Source: Prado023 sp963706885
GTDB taxonomy: Bacteria > Actinomycetota > Actinomycetes > S36-B12 > CAIYMF01
Length of the DNA: 64,000 nt
Direction of reading: 5' to 3'
Assembly: GCA_963706885.1 (NCBI GenBank)
Contig: CAVPNX010000014.1
Span: 1-64,000, forward strand
Shown: positions 47,664-57,300 of the stretch, in pieces
How the letters are laid out: every line of letters begins with the position of its first letter
How positions within the stretch are numbered: the stretch's first letter is position 1
Position numbers and translations under genes: made by a program
The notes under the pieces: generated by a model
The model's database searches: none
What the model was told of the DNA's origin: nothing
What the model saw: only the letters and a program-made list of their open reading frames with translations

Positions 47664-49529
47664 ATGAAGCTCCTGTCCCCGTACCGGCTGCTGATCGCCG
47701 CGGGTGCCGCATGCGCGCTGCTGCTCCCGACCGCCGCCGTGCACGCGGACGAGTCGCCGTCGGCCGCCGCGAGCGCGGTCCCGATCGCCGCCGAGACACC
47801 GGTGTTCACCGTCGGAATCACTGACGACGTGGACTCGCTGAACCCGTTCACCGGGATCGTCTCCACGTCCTACGAGATGTACCAGCTGATGTACCCGACG
47901 CTCACCGACTACGGCGCCGACGACTTCGCACCGGCGCCGGGGCTGGCCGAGTCCTGGGAGGAGTCGGCGGACCAGACGACCTGGACCTACAAGATCCGCC
48001 CCGGCCTGACGTGGAGCGATGGACAGCCGCTCACGGCCCGGGACGCCGCGTACTCCTTCAACCGGATCATGGACGGGGAGTACGAGCAGACCAACTTCGG
48101 CAACTACGTGGCCAACATCACCAAGGCCGAGGCCACCGACGACACGACGCTGGTCCTGACCGTCGCGAAGCCCTCGCCGATCATGGAGGCCCTGGCCGTC
48201 TACATCCTGCCCGAGCACATCTGGAAGGAGATCGACGGCGACGAGGTGCGCTCCTACGACAACGAGCCGACTGACGGGCAGCCGATCGTGGGCGCCGGGC
48301 CCTACGTGCTCTTCGAGCGCCAGAAGGGCCAGTTCATCCGGTTCCGGGCCAACCCGGACTACTACGACGGCGCCCCCGCGGTGGGTGAGCTCACGTTCCG
48401 CGTGTACAAGACGGCCGACGCCGTGGCCCAGGCCCTGCGCAAGGGCGAGATCGACTTCGCCAACGAGCTCGAGGCCAACATCTTCGACGCGATCAAGGGC
48501 GAGGAGGGCGTCACGGCGGTCAACGCCGCCTACTACGGCTTCAACCAGATCGGCATGAACGTGGGCGCCGCGCTGGCCGACGGCACGCCGATCGGGGACG
48601 GGAACCCGGCGCTGAAGGACAAGCGCGTCCGCCAGGCGATCAACCACGCGATCGACCGCACGACCCTGGTGGAGAAGGTCGCGAAGTACGGCACACCGGG
48701 CAGCACGATCATCCCGCCGCTCTACGCGGCACTGCACCTGCAGCCCGCCACGACTTTCGACTTCGACCCGGCCCGGGCTGGGGAGCTGCTCGACGAGGCC
48801 GGCTACCCGCTGGGTGCCGACGGGAAGCGGGTCGGCCCCGACGGCGAGCCCCTCACGCTGCGCCTGCTGGGGCGCCAGGAGTCCCAGACCTCCCAGCAGA
48901 CCGTGCAGTTCGTCGAGGGCTGGCTCGAGGAGCTCGGCATCACGATCGACACGACGATCGTCACCGAGGACACCCTCATCGAGCTCAACGGCGAGGGCCG
49001 CTTCGACCTCTTCGAGTGGGGCTGGGTCGTGGAGCCGGATCCGGACTACCAGCTGTCGACGTTCACCTGCGCCCAGCGCTCCACGGAGGACGGCGGCACC
49101 ATCTACGCGGGGCTGTCGGACTCGCACTTCTGCAACGAGCAGTACGACGCCCTCTACGCCCAGCAGGCCCTGGAGACCGATCCCGCCAAGCGCGCCGAGA
49201 TCGTCAAGGCGATGCAGCAGATCGTCTACGACGAGGCGCCCTACGCGGTCACCTTCTACTACGACCTGCTCCAGGCCTACCGCTCCGACCGGTTCACCAA
49301 CTTCGTCCAGCAGCCCAAGGACGCAGGCCCCCTGCTGTTCCAGTTCGGCACGTGGTCCTACCAGTCGATGACCCCGGCGGGCGCCGGGGAGGAGGCTGCG
49401 GCCGAGTCCTCGACCAGCACCGGGGTGAGCCCCGCGCTGATCGCCGGACTGGGGGCGCTGGTGGTCGCCGGGATCGCGGCGATCGTGCTGGTCAGCCGAC
49501 GCCGGTCCTCCGATGAGGACACCGAGTAG
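47664..49529 (+). CDS. Peptide ABC transporter substrate-binding protein with C-terminal membrane anchor
   Basis: This 621-residue SBP_bac_5 protein has a Sec signal (MKLLSPYRLLIAAGAACALL) cut near VHA-DES, and no lipobox Cys. The body has PGLAESWEESADQTTWTYKI and RQAINHAIDRTTLVEKVAKY. Unlike most relatives it ends with a transmembrane helix (LIAGLGALVVAGIAAIVLVS) followed by RRRSSDEDTE, so it is probably tethered by its C-terminus rather than by lipid. ATG at 47664 follows CGGAGGCACCG. It starts a five-gene operon whose members overlap or nearly touch. Confidence 0.93.
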   Translation: MKLLSPYRLLIAAGAACALLLPTAAVHADESPSAAASAVPIAAETPVFTVGITDDVDSLNPFTGIVSTSYEMYQLMYPTLTDYGADDFAPAPGLAESWEESADQTTWTYKIRPGLTWSDGQPLTARDAAYSFNRIMDGEYEQTNFGNYVANITKAEATDDTTLVLTVAKPSPIMEALAVYILPEHIWKEIDGDEVRSYDNEPTDGQPIVGAGPYVLFERQKGQFIRFRANPDYYDGAPAVGELTFRVYKTADAVAQALRKGEIDFANELEANIFDAIKGEEGVTAVNAAYYGFNQIGMNVGAALADGTPIGDGNPALKDKRVRQAINHAIDRTTLVEKVAKYGTPGSTIIPPLYAALHLQPATTFDFDPARAGELLDEAGYPLGADGKRVGPDGEPLTLRLLGRQESQTSQQTVQFVEGWLEELGITIDTTIVTEDTLIELNGEGRFDLFEWGWVVEPDPDYQLSTFTCAQRSTEDGGTIYAGLSDSHFCNEQYDALYAQQALETDPAKRAEIVKAMQQIVYDEAPYAVTFYYDLLQAYRSDRFTNFVQQPKDAGPLLFQFGTWSYQSMTPAGAGEEAAAESSTSTGVSPALIAGLGALVVAGIAAIVLVSRRRSSDEDTE

Positions 49530-49531
49530 GT

Positions 49532-50584
49532 ATGGGACCCGCCGTGGAGGCGGCCCCCACCCAGCCGGCGCCGAGCACGGCTGAGGTCGGTCCGAGCCGG
49601 TCACCCGGGATGAGCCCCGGGACGCGGTACGCCCTGCGGTCGATCGGCTCAGGGCTGGCCACCCTGGCCTTCGTGGTGGTGTTCAACTTCTTCCTGTTCC
49701 GGATGCTGCCCGGTGACCCGATCGGGCTCTACACCCGCGGGCGCAACGTCGACCCCGAGCAGATCGCCAAGCTGCGCGCGGAGCTGGCCAGGCCCCTCGG
49801 CGAACAGTTCCTCACCTACATCGCCAACCCGTTCGCGGCCACCATCAACTCCGCCCGGTTCAACCGGCCGGTCTGGGAGCTGATCGGCGACCGCATCGGG
49901 GCGACCCTCCTGCTGGTCGGCACCGCGATCCTGTTGGCCTCGATCATCGGCACGATGATCGGCATCCGGGCGGCGTGGAAGCGGGGCGAGCGCTTCGACA
50001 GCATCTCGTCGGCCGTCACCCTCACCCTCTACGCGATGCCGGAGTTCTGGCTGGGCATGATCCTGCTGATCATGTTCGGAGTGGGCACCGCCGTCACGCC
50101 GGGGATCTTCCCGATCGGGGGGATCATCTCCCCCGGAGTGGACCCGACCAGCATCGAGGGGATCCTCAACGTCGCGTGGCACATGGTCCTGCCCGTCACC
50201 ACGCTGGCGGCCGTGTACCTGGCTGAGTACGCGCTGGTCATGCGCGCGAGCCTGATCGACGAGATGGGCCAGGACTACCTGACGGTCGCCCGCGCCAAGG
50301 GCCTCAAGGACAAGGCGGTGCGTCGGCACCATGCGGTGCCCAACGCGATCCTGCCGACGGTGACGCTGATCTTCATGAACCTGGGTTTCGTGATCTCCGG
50401 GGCGATCACCGTGGAGACGGTGTTCTCGTGGCCGGGGCTGGGGCTGCTGACCTACGACGCACTGCGTGGACCGGACATCGCCCTGCTGCAGGCGACGTTC
50501 CTGCTGTTCTCCATCGGGGTGATCGCGGCCAACATCATCGCCGACCTCATGTACGCGGTCCTCGACCCCCGGGTGCGTGCCTGA
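49532..50584 (+). CDS. Peptide ABC transporter permease, DppB/OppB type
   Basis: This 350-residue permease has six helices after a 35-residue cytoplasmic lead. The first helix is GLATLAFVVVFNFFLFRMLP followed by GDP, the DppB hallmark. The EAA loop for ATPase contact is MGQDYLTVARAKGLKDKAVR. It starts two bases after the binding-protein stop. Substrate is inferred only from the family. Confidence 0.94.
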   Translation: MGPAVEAAPTQPAPSTAEVGPSRSPGMSPGTRYALRSIGSGLATLAFVVVFNFFLFRMLPGDPIGLYTRGRNVDPEQIAKLRAELARPLGEQFLTYIANPFAATINSARFNRPVWELIGDRIGATLLLVGTAILLASIIGTMIGIRAAWKRGERFDSISSAVTLTLYAMPEFWLGMILLIMFGVGTAVTPGIFPIGGIISPGVDPTSIEGILNVAWHMVLPVTTLAAVYLAEYALVMRASLIDEMGQDYLTVARAKGLKDKAVRRHHAVPNAILPTVTLIFMNLGFVISGAITVETVFSWPGLGLLTYDALRGPDIALLQATFLLFSIGVIAANIIADLMYAVLDPRVRA

Positions 50585-51513
50585 TGACGATGACCCGACC
50601 CGGGTTCGACCCGGCCAGCCCCACGTCCGCCCGGCAGGTCACCCGGATCCGCCGCCGGGACGCCCGGGCACGGACGTGGCGGGCGTTCCGGTCCCACCGC
50701 AGCGGGATGCTCGGCCTGGTGGTCCTGGTGGTGTTCATCGCCCTCGCGCTGCTCGCACCCGTCCTGTTCCCGCCGAGCACGATCAGCGTCACGCAGGCGA
50801 CCGGCGAGCCACTGAGCCCACCCAGCCCCGGGTACCCGCTCGGCACGGACGAGAGCGGGCGCTCCATCCTGGCCCTGATCGTGTGGGGGGCGCGGATCAG
50901 CCTGGTCGTCGGGCTGGCGGCCACCGTGATGTCGATGCTGATCGGCACCGTGGTCGGGATCATGTCCGGCTTCTTCCGCGGAGGGCTGGGCCTGGCCCTC
51001 AACCGGTTCACCGACTGGTTCCTGGTGATCCCGTTCCTCCCCCTGGCCATCGTGCTGGCCACGGTGCTCGGTGCCTCCCTGATCAACATCATCGTGGTCA
51101 TCGGGATCACGTCGTGGCCCGGAACCGCCCGGCTGGTGCGCGCCCAGACCCTGAGCATCGGCGCCCGGCCCTACCTGGAGCGGTCCCGGGCCCTCGGCGC
51201 CGGCAACGGGCACCTGATGCGCCGCCACATCCTGCCCAACGTGATGCCCCTGGTCCTGGCGAACACGACCCTCATGGTGGCCCTGGCGATCCTCAGCGAG
51301 ACGACACTGAGCTTCCTGGGCCTGGGCAACCCGTTGGCGCCCTCGTGGGGTTCGATCCTCGACGGCGCCTTCACCAGCGGTGCGATGACCGTGGGCGCCT
51401 GGTGGTACGTGCTGCCCCCGGGCCTGTGTGTGGTCGCGGTCGTGCTCGCCTTCACCCTCATCGGCCGAGCGCTGGAGGACATCGTGGACCCGCGCCGGCA
51501 GGGTGGTCGCTGA
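50584..51513 (+). CDS. Peptide ABC transporter permease, DppC/OppC type
   Basis: This 309-residue partner permease contains GYPLGTDESGRSILALIVWG and the EAA loop IGARPYLERSRALGAGNGHL. An N-terminal cytoplasmic helix (RTWRAFRSHRSGMLGLVVLV) leads into the membrane, as in OppC. ATG overlaps the upstream stop (TGATG), as does the next gene. Confidence 0.95.
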   Translation: MTMTRPGFDPASPTSARQVTRIRRRDARARTWRAFRSHRSGMLGLVVLVVFIALALLAPVLFPPSTISVTQATGEPLSPPSPGYPLGTDESGRSILALIVWGARISLVVGLAATVMSMLIGTVVGIMSGFFRGGLGLALNRFTDWFLVIPFLPLAIVLATVLGASLINIIVVIGITSWPGTARLVRAQTLSIGARPYLERSRALGAGNGHLMRRHILPNVMPLVLANTTLMVALAILSETTLSFLGLGNPLAPSWGSILDGAFTSGAMTVGAWWYVLPPGLCVVAVVLAFTLIGRALEDIVDPRRQGGR

Positions 51514-52526
51514 TGGCCGCCGGGGAACGCGGACCCGCCCTGGAGTTCCGCGATGTGCACATCACCTACCGTGGGCGCGACGGGGACGTCCCAGCGGTGC
51601 GCGGTGTCGACCTCTCCGTCGCGGCCGGCTCCTCGTTGGGCATCGCCGGGGAGAGTGGCAGCGGCAAGTCCACGCTGATCTCCACGGTGCTGCGCCTGCA
51701 GCCCAAGTCGGCGCTGGTCACCGGGCAGGTGCTCGTCGACGGCGAGGACGTGCTGGGCATGACGTTCGCACGGTTGCGGGCGCTGCGCTGGGGCCAGGCG
51801 AGCATCGTGTTCCAGGGGGCCCTGCACGGGCTCAACCCGCTGCAGCGGATCGGGGAGCAGATCGCCGAGCCGATCACCGTCCACGACCCGGGCACCCCCC
51901 GCGGTGAGGTGGACCGCCGCGTCGGCGAGCTGCTCGACCTGGTCGGGCTGCCCGCCTCACGGGCCCGTTCCTACCCCCACCAGCTGTCCGGGGGCCAGCG
52001 CCAGCGCATCATGATCGCCATGGCCCTGGCCTGTCGGCCGCGGCTGATCGTGGCCGATGAGCCCACCACGGCCCTCGACGTCATGGTCCAGGCCCAGGTG
52101 CTCAAGGTCCTGACCGACCTCGTCGACGAGCTCGACCTGACCCTCGTGCTGATCTCCCACGACCTCTCGGTGCTGGCCGACGTGTGCCAGCGCGCGGCGG
52201 TGATGTACGCCGGTCGGATCGTGGAGTCCGGTCCCGCCACCGAGGTCTTCGACCGCTCCGCCCACCCCTACTCCCGCGCCCTGGCCGGGGCGTTCCCGCG
52301 GATCGGCGACCCGAGCTTCCGGTACGCGCCCTCGGGGCTGCCCGGCGATCCCCCCTTCCCCGGGGAGGTCGGTGACGGGTGCTCCTTCGCGCCGAGGTGC
52401 CCCGTCGCGCGCGACGACTGCGCGCGCGGCACCGTGGAGCTCGTCGAGGTGGCCCACGGTCGCTCGGCGGCCTGCCGCTACCCGCTCATCGACGACCGGG
52501 CTGTCGTGGAGGGAGGTGCGCGATGA
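51513..52526 (+). CDS. Peptide ABC transporter ATP-binding protein, DppD/OppD type
   Basis: This 337-residue ATPase has Walker A GIAGESGSGKSTLISTVLRL, signature HQLSGGQRQRIMIAMALA, Walker B RLIVADEPTTALDVM and H-loop VLISHDLSVLAD. The C-terminal oligopeptide-transporter extension has GCSFAPRCPVARDDCARG, whose Cys residues in relatives bind an Fe-S cluster. Coupled at both ends by overlaps. Confidence 0.95.
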   Translation: MAAGERGPALEFRDVHITYRGRDGDVPAVRGVDLSVAAGSSLGIAGESGSGKSTLISTVLRLQPKSALVTGQVLVDGEDVLGMTFARLRALRWGQASIVFQGALHGLNPLQRIGEQIAEPITVHDPGTPRGEVDRRVGELLDLVGLPASRARSYPHQLSGGQRQRIMIAMALACRPRLIVADEPTTALDVMVQAQVLKVLTDLVDELDLTLVLISHDLSVLADVCQRAAVMYAGRIVESGPATEVFDRSAHPYSRALAGAFPRIGDPSFRYAPSGLPGDPPFPGEVGDGCSFAPRCPVARDDCARGTVELVEVAHGRSAACRYPLIDDRAVVEGGAR

Positions 52527-53482
52527 GCACCCCCGTCCTCGAGGCCCGCGACCTGCAGGTCAGCTTCCACACCGGCCGCCAGACCTCCGCCCGGGCCGTC
52601 GACGGGGTCAACCTGGCGCTGATGCCGGGCCAGATCGTCGCCCTGGTCGGCGAGTCGGGGTGCGGCAAGTCCACCCTGGCGCGCGCCCTGCTCGGGCTCC
52701 AGCCGCTGGCCGGGGGTGAGGTTCTCGTCGACGGTGCCGCCCTGCCGGCGTCCCGGTCCGGGCTGAAGGCCTACCGGCGACGCGCGCAACTGGTCCTGCA
52801 GGACCCGATGGGATCGCTGAACCCGCGGATGACCGTCTACGAGTCCGTCGCTGAAGGGCTGCGGGTGCATGGCGTCAGCAACGAGTCCCAGCGGGTTGCC
52901 GACGCGCTCGCGCGGGTCGGGATGCGCCCCCCCGAGCGCTTCTTCACCCGGTACCCGCACGAGTTGTCAGGGGGGCAGCGCCAACGTGTGGTGATCGCCG
53001 GTGCGCTCGTCCTCGAACCGGAGATCCTCGTGGCCGACGAGCCCGTGTCCAGCCTCGATGCCTCGGTCCGGGGCGAGATCCTGTCCCTGCTCCTGCGGCT
53101 GCGTGACGAGCTGGGCCTGTCGATCCTGGTCGTGACCCACGACCTGGGCCTGGCCTGGAACGTCGCCGACCGGATCGCGGTGATGTACCTCGGGCGCATC
53201 ATCGAGGAGGGCAGCACCGAGGACGTCCTCGCCGATCCCCGGCACCCGTACACCCGCGCCCTGCTCTCGGTGGTGCCCGAGATCGACCGGGTGGACCCGA
53301 TCGTCCTGGTCGGCGAGCCCCCCGATCCGACCCGGATCCCGCCCGGCTGCCGGTTCCATCCCCGCTGCCCGGTGCTGCAGCAGGGGCTGCCGGACGAGGT
53401 GGCGGCCCGGTGCCGGGGCGAGTCGCTGCCGCTGCTGCCCGTCCAGGCCGGTCACGCCGCAGCCTGCTTCGCCGTGGACTGA
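52523..53482 (+). CDS. Peptide ABC transporter ATP-binding protein, DppF/OppF type
   Basis: This 319-residue second ATPase has Walker A ALVGESGCGKSTLARALLGL, signature HELSGGQRQRVVIAGALV, Walker B ILVADEPVSSLDASV and H-loop LVVTHDLGLAWNV. The C-terminal PPGCRFHPRCPVLQQGLPDE is the OppF-type Cys motif. It ends the operon. The ATG overlaps the dppD-like stop. Confidence 0.95.
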   Translation: MSTPVLEARDLQVSFHTGRQTSARAVDGVNLALMPGQIVALVGESGCGKSTLARALLGLQPLAGGEVLVDGAALPASRSGLKAYRRRAQLVLQDPMGSLNPRMTVYESVAEGLRVHGVSNESQRVADALARVGMRPPERFFTRYPHELSGGQRQRVVIAGALVLEPEILVADEPVSSLDASVRGEILSLLLRLRDELGLSILVVTHDLGLAWNVADRIAVMYLGRIIEEGSTEDVLADPRHPYTRALLSVVPEIDRVDPIVLVGEPPDPTRIPPGCRFHPRCPVLQQGLPDEVAARCRGESLPLLPVQAGHAAACFAVD

Positions 53483-53503
53483 CGCGGCGTCGGGGCCCTC
53501 GGA

Positions 53504-54685
53504 TCAGGATCCCTCGCGGTCCACCTGCTGCCGATGGGCGGCCACCGCGGCTGCCATCCGGTCCACCGCCGCCGTGAGCACCTCCTGTGAGCATGCGAGG
53601 TTGAGCCGGGCGTGCCCGATCCCCCCACGTCCGAACGGCCGACCGGCCTGCAGGGCCACCCCGCCGTGCTCGAGGAGGATCCGGGCGGGGTCGGGGCCGA
53701 GTCCCGTCCCCCGCAGGTCCAACCAGGCCAGGTACGTCGCCGCGGGCTCGGTGTAGCGCACCTCGGGCAGTCGTTCGGCCAGGAGCGTGGCCAGCAGCGT
53801 GCGGTTCGATGCGATGTTCGCATTCACCGCCTCCAGCCACGAGGGGTCGGCCCGGAACGCCGCTGCATGCCCCACCACGCCGAGGTGGCTGCCCCCGTAG
53901 GCCACGGAGTCGGGCAACCGCGTGAGCAGGCTTCCGCGCGGCGGGCCCACGATCAGCCCGGCCTTGAGCCCGGCGAGGTTGAACGCCTTGGCCGCCGAGG
54001 TGACGACGAAGCCATGGTCGGCGACCGCGAACCACGGCACGAACGTCGCGCCCGCAGGGACCAGCGGCCCGTGCACCTCGTCCACGATGACCAGGGCCCC
54101 GTGGCGCGCAGCGGAGTCCGCGACGGCGGCCAGCTCGTCGGCGGTGTGGACGACACCGGTGGGGTTGTGCGGGCTGCACAGCAGCAGCACGGTCCGGCGG
54201 GAGGCGGCCTCCGTCCGGTTCGCAGCCAGCGCCTCGTCGATCGCTGCCACGTCCAGGCGGCCGTCCGGGGTGAGGCCGACGGCGACGACCTTGCGACCGA
54301 TCTCGCGGGTGAACCCGGTGAACGGTGGATACACCGGGCTGGGGATCACCACACTTCCGCGGGGTGGGGCGAACCGTTCGATGAGGACCCGGATCCCGGT
54401 CATCACGTCGGCGCACAGGGACATCTCGCCCGGGTCCGGTGACCACGCCCACCGGACCTGGGCGAACTCACTCAGGGCCTCCTTGTAGGTGGTCCCGGAG
54501 TTGGGGTAGCCGGTGTCACCGGCCCGTACAGCCGCAGTCAGTGCCTCGACCACCTCCGGCGCCGGGAGCACGTCCATCTCCGCGACCCAGACCGGCAGCA
54601 CGTCCGGGCCGTAGTACTGCCACTTGAGGCTGGTGTGCCGACGCAGCTGCTCAGGACGAAGGACCTCGAACGGCGGGATGCCCAT
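53504..54685 (-). CDS. MalY/PatB family C-S lyase (aminotransferase fold)
   Basis: This fold-type I PLP enzyme has 393 residues. LKWQYYGPDVLPVWVAEMDV is the MalY/PatB N-terminal signature, SPHNPTGVVHTADELAAVAD is the cofactor loop and the Schiff-base Lys is in VTSAAKAFNLAGLKAGLIVG. Members cleave cystathionine or cysteine S-conjugates to pyruvate, ammonia and a thiol. ATG at 54685 is preferred; an in-frame GTG at 54703 also exists. Its place beside a peptide transporter and near sulfur genes fits use of thiol-containing peptides, but that is inference. Confidence 0.9.
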   Translation of the reverse strand: MGIPPFEVLRPEQLRRHTSLKWQYYGPDVLPVWVAEMDVLPAPEVVEALTAAVRAGDTGYPNSGTTYKEALSEFAQVRWAWSPDPGEMSLCADVMTGIRVLIERFAPPRGSVVIPSPVYPPFTGFTREIGRKVVAVGLTPDGRLDVAAIDEALAANRTEAASRRTVLLLCSPHNPTGVVHTADELAAVADSAARHGALVIVDEVHGPLVPAGATFVPWFAVADHGFVVTSAAKAFNLAGLKAGLIVGPPRGSLLTRLPDSVAYGGSHLGVVGHAAAFRADPSWLEAVNANIASNRTLLATLLAERLPEVRYTEPAATYLAWLDLRGTGLGPDPARILLEHGGVALQAGRPFGRGGIGHARLNLACSQEVLTAAVDRMAAAVAAHRQQVDREGS

Positions 54686-54745
54686 TGTCCCATCGTGCCG
54701 CACAACCCCACCCTCGCCACCGCACCGGCACCGGCGTCGAGCGGC

Positions 54746-55834
54746 TCAGCGCTGCAGGGCGTCGTGGGGCAGCGCGCGGGCACGACGGCCGCGGTGCCCG
54801 ATCGTGTCCTGGGCGTTGAGCAGGGAGTCCAGGACCGCCTCCTCGGTGGCGTCCACGCATGCCCCGAACAGCGGATCCAGGTCGGGACCACCGAGACCGG
54901 CACCCTCGGGACGGGTCCCCCGCGGCGCACGCATCCCCACCGACAGGCCCAGGAAGATCTCCCCGGACCCGTGGTGGGCAACCGACCCCGTCCGGGCCAG
55001 CCCGAGGCCGATCCGGGTCGCCAGGCGTCGGCATCCGTGCGTGTCCAGGGGGGCGTCGGTCACCACGACTCCCAGGCAGGAGCCCGCCGGTGGCGGACCG
55101 GCGCTCGGCCGCGCACCATCAGCAGGCGCGCCGTCCTCGAGCCCCGAGCGCCCCAGTTCGCGACCCACCGGCACACCACCGACCGTCAGCCGATCCCACG
55201 ACCCGAAGTTGGTCAGCAGCAGGACCCCGAGCGTGTGCCCCGAGGGAAGCACCCGCGACGAGGTGCCGACTCCGCCCTTCCAGCCCAGGCACAGCATCCC
55301 GGTGCCTGCCCCGACGGCGCCCGTCGCCGGCCGGACCCCCGACCCGACCGACTCCCGCGCCGCCTGCCGCGCGGCAAGGACGTCGGCGAACTCGACCTGC
55401 ATGGCACCGGCGAAGCTCAACCAGGAGTCGTCGCACTCCCCCACGACCGGGATCACCACGTCGTCGGCGACGCCCGCGGACTCGGCCAGGGCGATCCGGG
55501 CGGCGGCGTCGTAGACCCGGCCCAGCTGCATCGTGGAGGTCAGGTAGATCGGGGTCTCGACCAGCCCCCACTCCTGCGCGGACTGCCACCCGGTGCACTC
55601 CCCGGCCCCGTTGAGCACCGCACCGCCGGCTGGCACGGGACGCGCCCAGGCATCATCTCCGAGGTCGAGGACCGTCACACCCGTGCGTGCGACACCGCGG
55701 CCGTCGGGTGGTGATGGCTCGTCGCGCACGATCGTCGTGTGGCCGAGCCCCACTCCCGGGACGTCGAGCACGGAGTTGGTCGGCCCGTGCGGGAGGGTCC
55801 CGATGGTGATCCCGAGATCGGCGAGGCTCGTCAT
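54746..55834 (-). CDS. P1 family (DmpA-like) aminopeptidase
   Basis: This 362-residue Ntn-type hydrolase matures by self-cleavage. MTSLADLGITIGTLPHGPTN is the start at ATG 55834. TGMLCLGWKGGVGTSSRVLP contains the Gly-Thr/Ser site. The N-terminal VLDVPGVGLGHTTIV and LNGAGECTGW are family motifs. DmpA enzymes remove N-terminal D- or L-amino acids or open beta-peptides. The last residues (RGRRARALPHDALQR) are typical. An in-frame start 30 bases further upstream (55864) is less likely. Confidence 0.88.
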   Translation of the reverse strand: MTSLADLGITIGTLPHGPTNSVLDVPGVGLGHTTIVRDEPSPPDGRGVARTGVTVLDLGDDAWARPVPAGGAVLNGAGECTGWQSAQEWGLVETPIYLTSTMQLGRVYDAAARIALAESAGVADDVVIPVVGECDDSWLSFAGAMQVEFADVLAARQAARESVGSGVRPATGAVGAGTGMLCLGWKGGVGTSSRVLPSGHTLGVLLLTNFGSWDRLTVGGVPVGRELGRSGLEDGAPADGARPSAGPPPAGSCLGVVVTDAPLDTHGCRRLATRIGLGLARTGSVAHHGSGEIFLGLSVGMRAPRGTRPEGAGLGGPDLDPLFGACVDATEEAVLDSLLNAQDTIGHRGRRARALPHDALQR

Positions 55835-55913
55835 GGTCGCCCAGCATGCCACCGATGCCGCCACGGGTGGGCCGGGGCGGCGTGGGCGACCCCGGGTTGG
55901 CAGGATTCAGTCC

Positions 55914-57071
55914 GTGGCCACCTCCGCGACGACCTCCGCCCCGATCCCGTTCGTGTGGCATCCCCGGACCCGTCGGCATGTCCCCTCCGCCGAGATCTGG
56001 CTGGGCGTGCGCACCCCGGGCACGGAGGTGGTCGAGCGGGTGAACGTCATCCGGGAGGCCCTCATCCGCGCCGGGCACCCCGAGGTCACCGCCGGGGATC
56101 CCGACCACGAGACCCTGCTCGCCGTGCACTCCCCCGGCCTGATCGAGCACCTCCGGACGATCCACGACGCCTGGGTCGTCGGCGGGTACCCGACCGATCC
56201 GGGCCAGGACCGGGTCGTGCCCTACGTGTTCCCGACCGAGGCGATGCTCGGCGGGCTGCCCCTTCGACGCCCCACCGCAGCCCACGCCCGCGCCGGCCAG
56301 TACTGCTACGACACGATGACCCTGATCGGCCCGGGGACCTGGGACGCGGTCGAGGCCGCCGCAGGGGCGGCCGTGACCGCCGTCGACCTGGTGGCGACCG
56401 CGGCGTGGGTCGATGGCGTCGGCACCGGGTCCCCGACCCACGGGTCGGGAGCGGCCCCCCTGGCCTACGCGCTGTGCCGACCGCCCGGCCACCACGCAGC
56501 CCGGGAGGCGTTCGGTGGTTCGTGCTACCTGAACAACGCCGCCATCGCCGCCGAGGCGCTGCGCGCCCGGGGCGCACGCCGGGTGGCGGTGCTCGACATC
56601 GACGCCCATCACGGCAACGGGACCCAGGCGATCTTCTACAACCGGGCGGACGTGTTCTACGGGTCCGTGCACGTGGACCCGGGCGCGGGCTGGTTCCCGC
56701 ACTTCATGGGCTTCGCCGACGAGACCGGCTTCCACGGCGGTGTCGGCACCAACCTGAACATCCCGGTGCCCCCGCGAGCCGGCGACGACCGCTGGCTCGA
56801 CGCCGTCCAGGAGATGGTGGACGCCGCCCGGGCGTTCCACCCCGATGCCCTGGTCGTCTCCCTCGGCGTGGACGCAGCCATCGACGACCCGGAGAGCCCC
56901 CTGCGGGTCACCCGCGACGGCCTGCGCGCGACGGGGATCCTCCTGGGCAGCCTGGGCGTTCCGACGGTGGCGGTACAGGAGGGCGGCTACCACCTCAAGA
57001 GCCTGGGGACGCTGGTGGTCGACACACTCGCCGGCCTGGCCGAGGGCGCGGCCCGGGCCGCACGGAACTGA
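55914..57071 (+). CDS. Histone deacetylase-family zinc amidohydrolase
   Basis: This 385-residue arginase/deacetylase fold protein has the class II HDAC pattern. Paired His are in ALCRPPGHHAAREAFGGSCY, zinc ligands are in VLDIDAHHGNGTQAIFYN, and a late Asp is in VVSLGVDAAIDDPESPL. Bacterial members remove acetyl groups from polyamines or protein lysines; AcuC-type or polyamine activity cannot be told apart here. GTG at 55914 gives the usual N-terminus (FVWHPRTRRHVPSAEIWLG); no better ATG is in frame. Confidence 0.9.
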   Translation: MATSATTSAPIPFVWHPRTRRHVPSAEIWLGVRTPGTEVVERVNVIREALIRAGHPEVTAGDPDHETLLAVHSPGLIEHLRTIHDAWVVGGYPTDPGQDRVVPYVFPTEAMLGGLPLRRPTAAHARAGQYCYDTMTLIGPGTWDAVEAAAGAAVTAVDLVATAAWVDGVGTGSPTHGSGAAPLAYALCRPPGHHAAREAFGGSCYLNNAAIAAEALRARGARRVAVLDIDAHHGNGTQAIFYNRADVFYGSVHVDPGAGWFPHFMGFADETGFHGGVGTNLNIPVPPRAGDDRWLDAVQEMVDAARAFHPDALVVSLGVDAAIDDPESPLRVTRDGLRATGILLGSLGVPTVAVQEGGYHLKSLGTLVVDTLAGLAEGAARAARN

Positions 57072-57119
57072 TCCACGCGCAGCTCCCGGGCGGGCTCGTG
57101 GTGCCGGCGACCGGTGGTG

Positions 57120-57290
57120 TCAGTCGTCGTCGTCGCGGGCCAGCCAGCTGGCCAGCCGCTCGACCGGCACCTCGAACTCCGGGTGGAGGTCGACGAAGGT
57201 CACCAGCTGCCCGGCCAGCCACTCCAGGGTGACCTCCTCGTCACCACGGCGGCGGACCAGCTCCTCGATGCCCCGATCGGTGTCGTACAC
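57120..57290 (-). CDS. DUF6104-like small protein downstream of sucA
   Basis: This 56-residue protein, VYDTDRGIEELVRRRGDEEV then TLEWLAGQLVTFVDLHPEFE, ends LARDDDD. It matches the short DUF6104-type proteins found beside sucA/kgd in Actinobacteria. GTG at 57290 lies 11 bases after the sucA stop, so it is probably the last gene of that transcript. Function is unknown. Confidence 0.75.
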   Translation of the reverse strand: MYDTDRGIEELVRRRGDEEVTLEWLAGQLVTFVDLHPEFEVPVERLASWLARDDDD

Positions 57291-57300
57291 GCCCGGGGCC

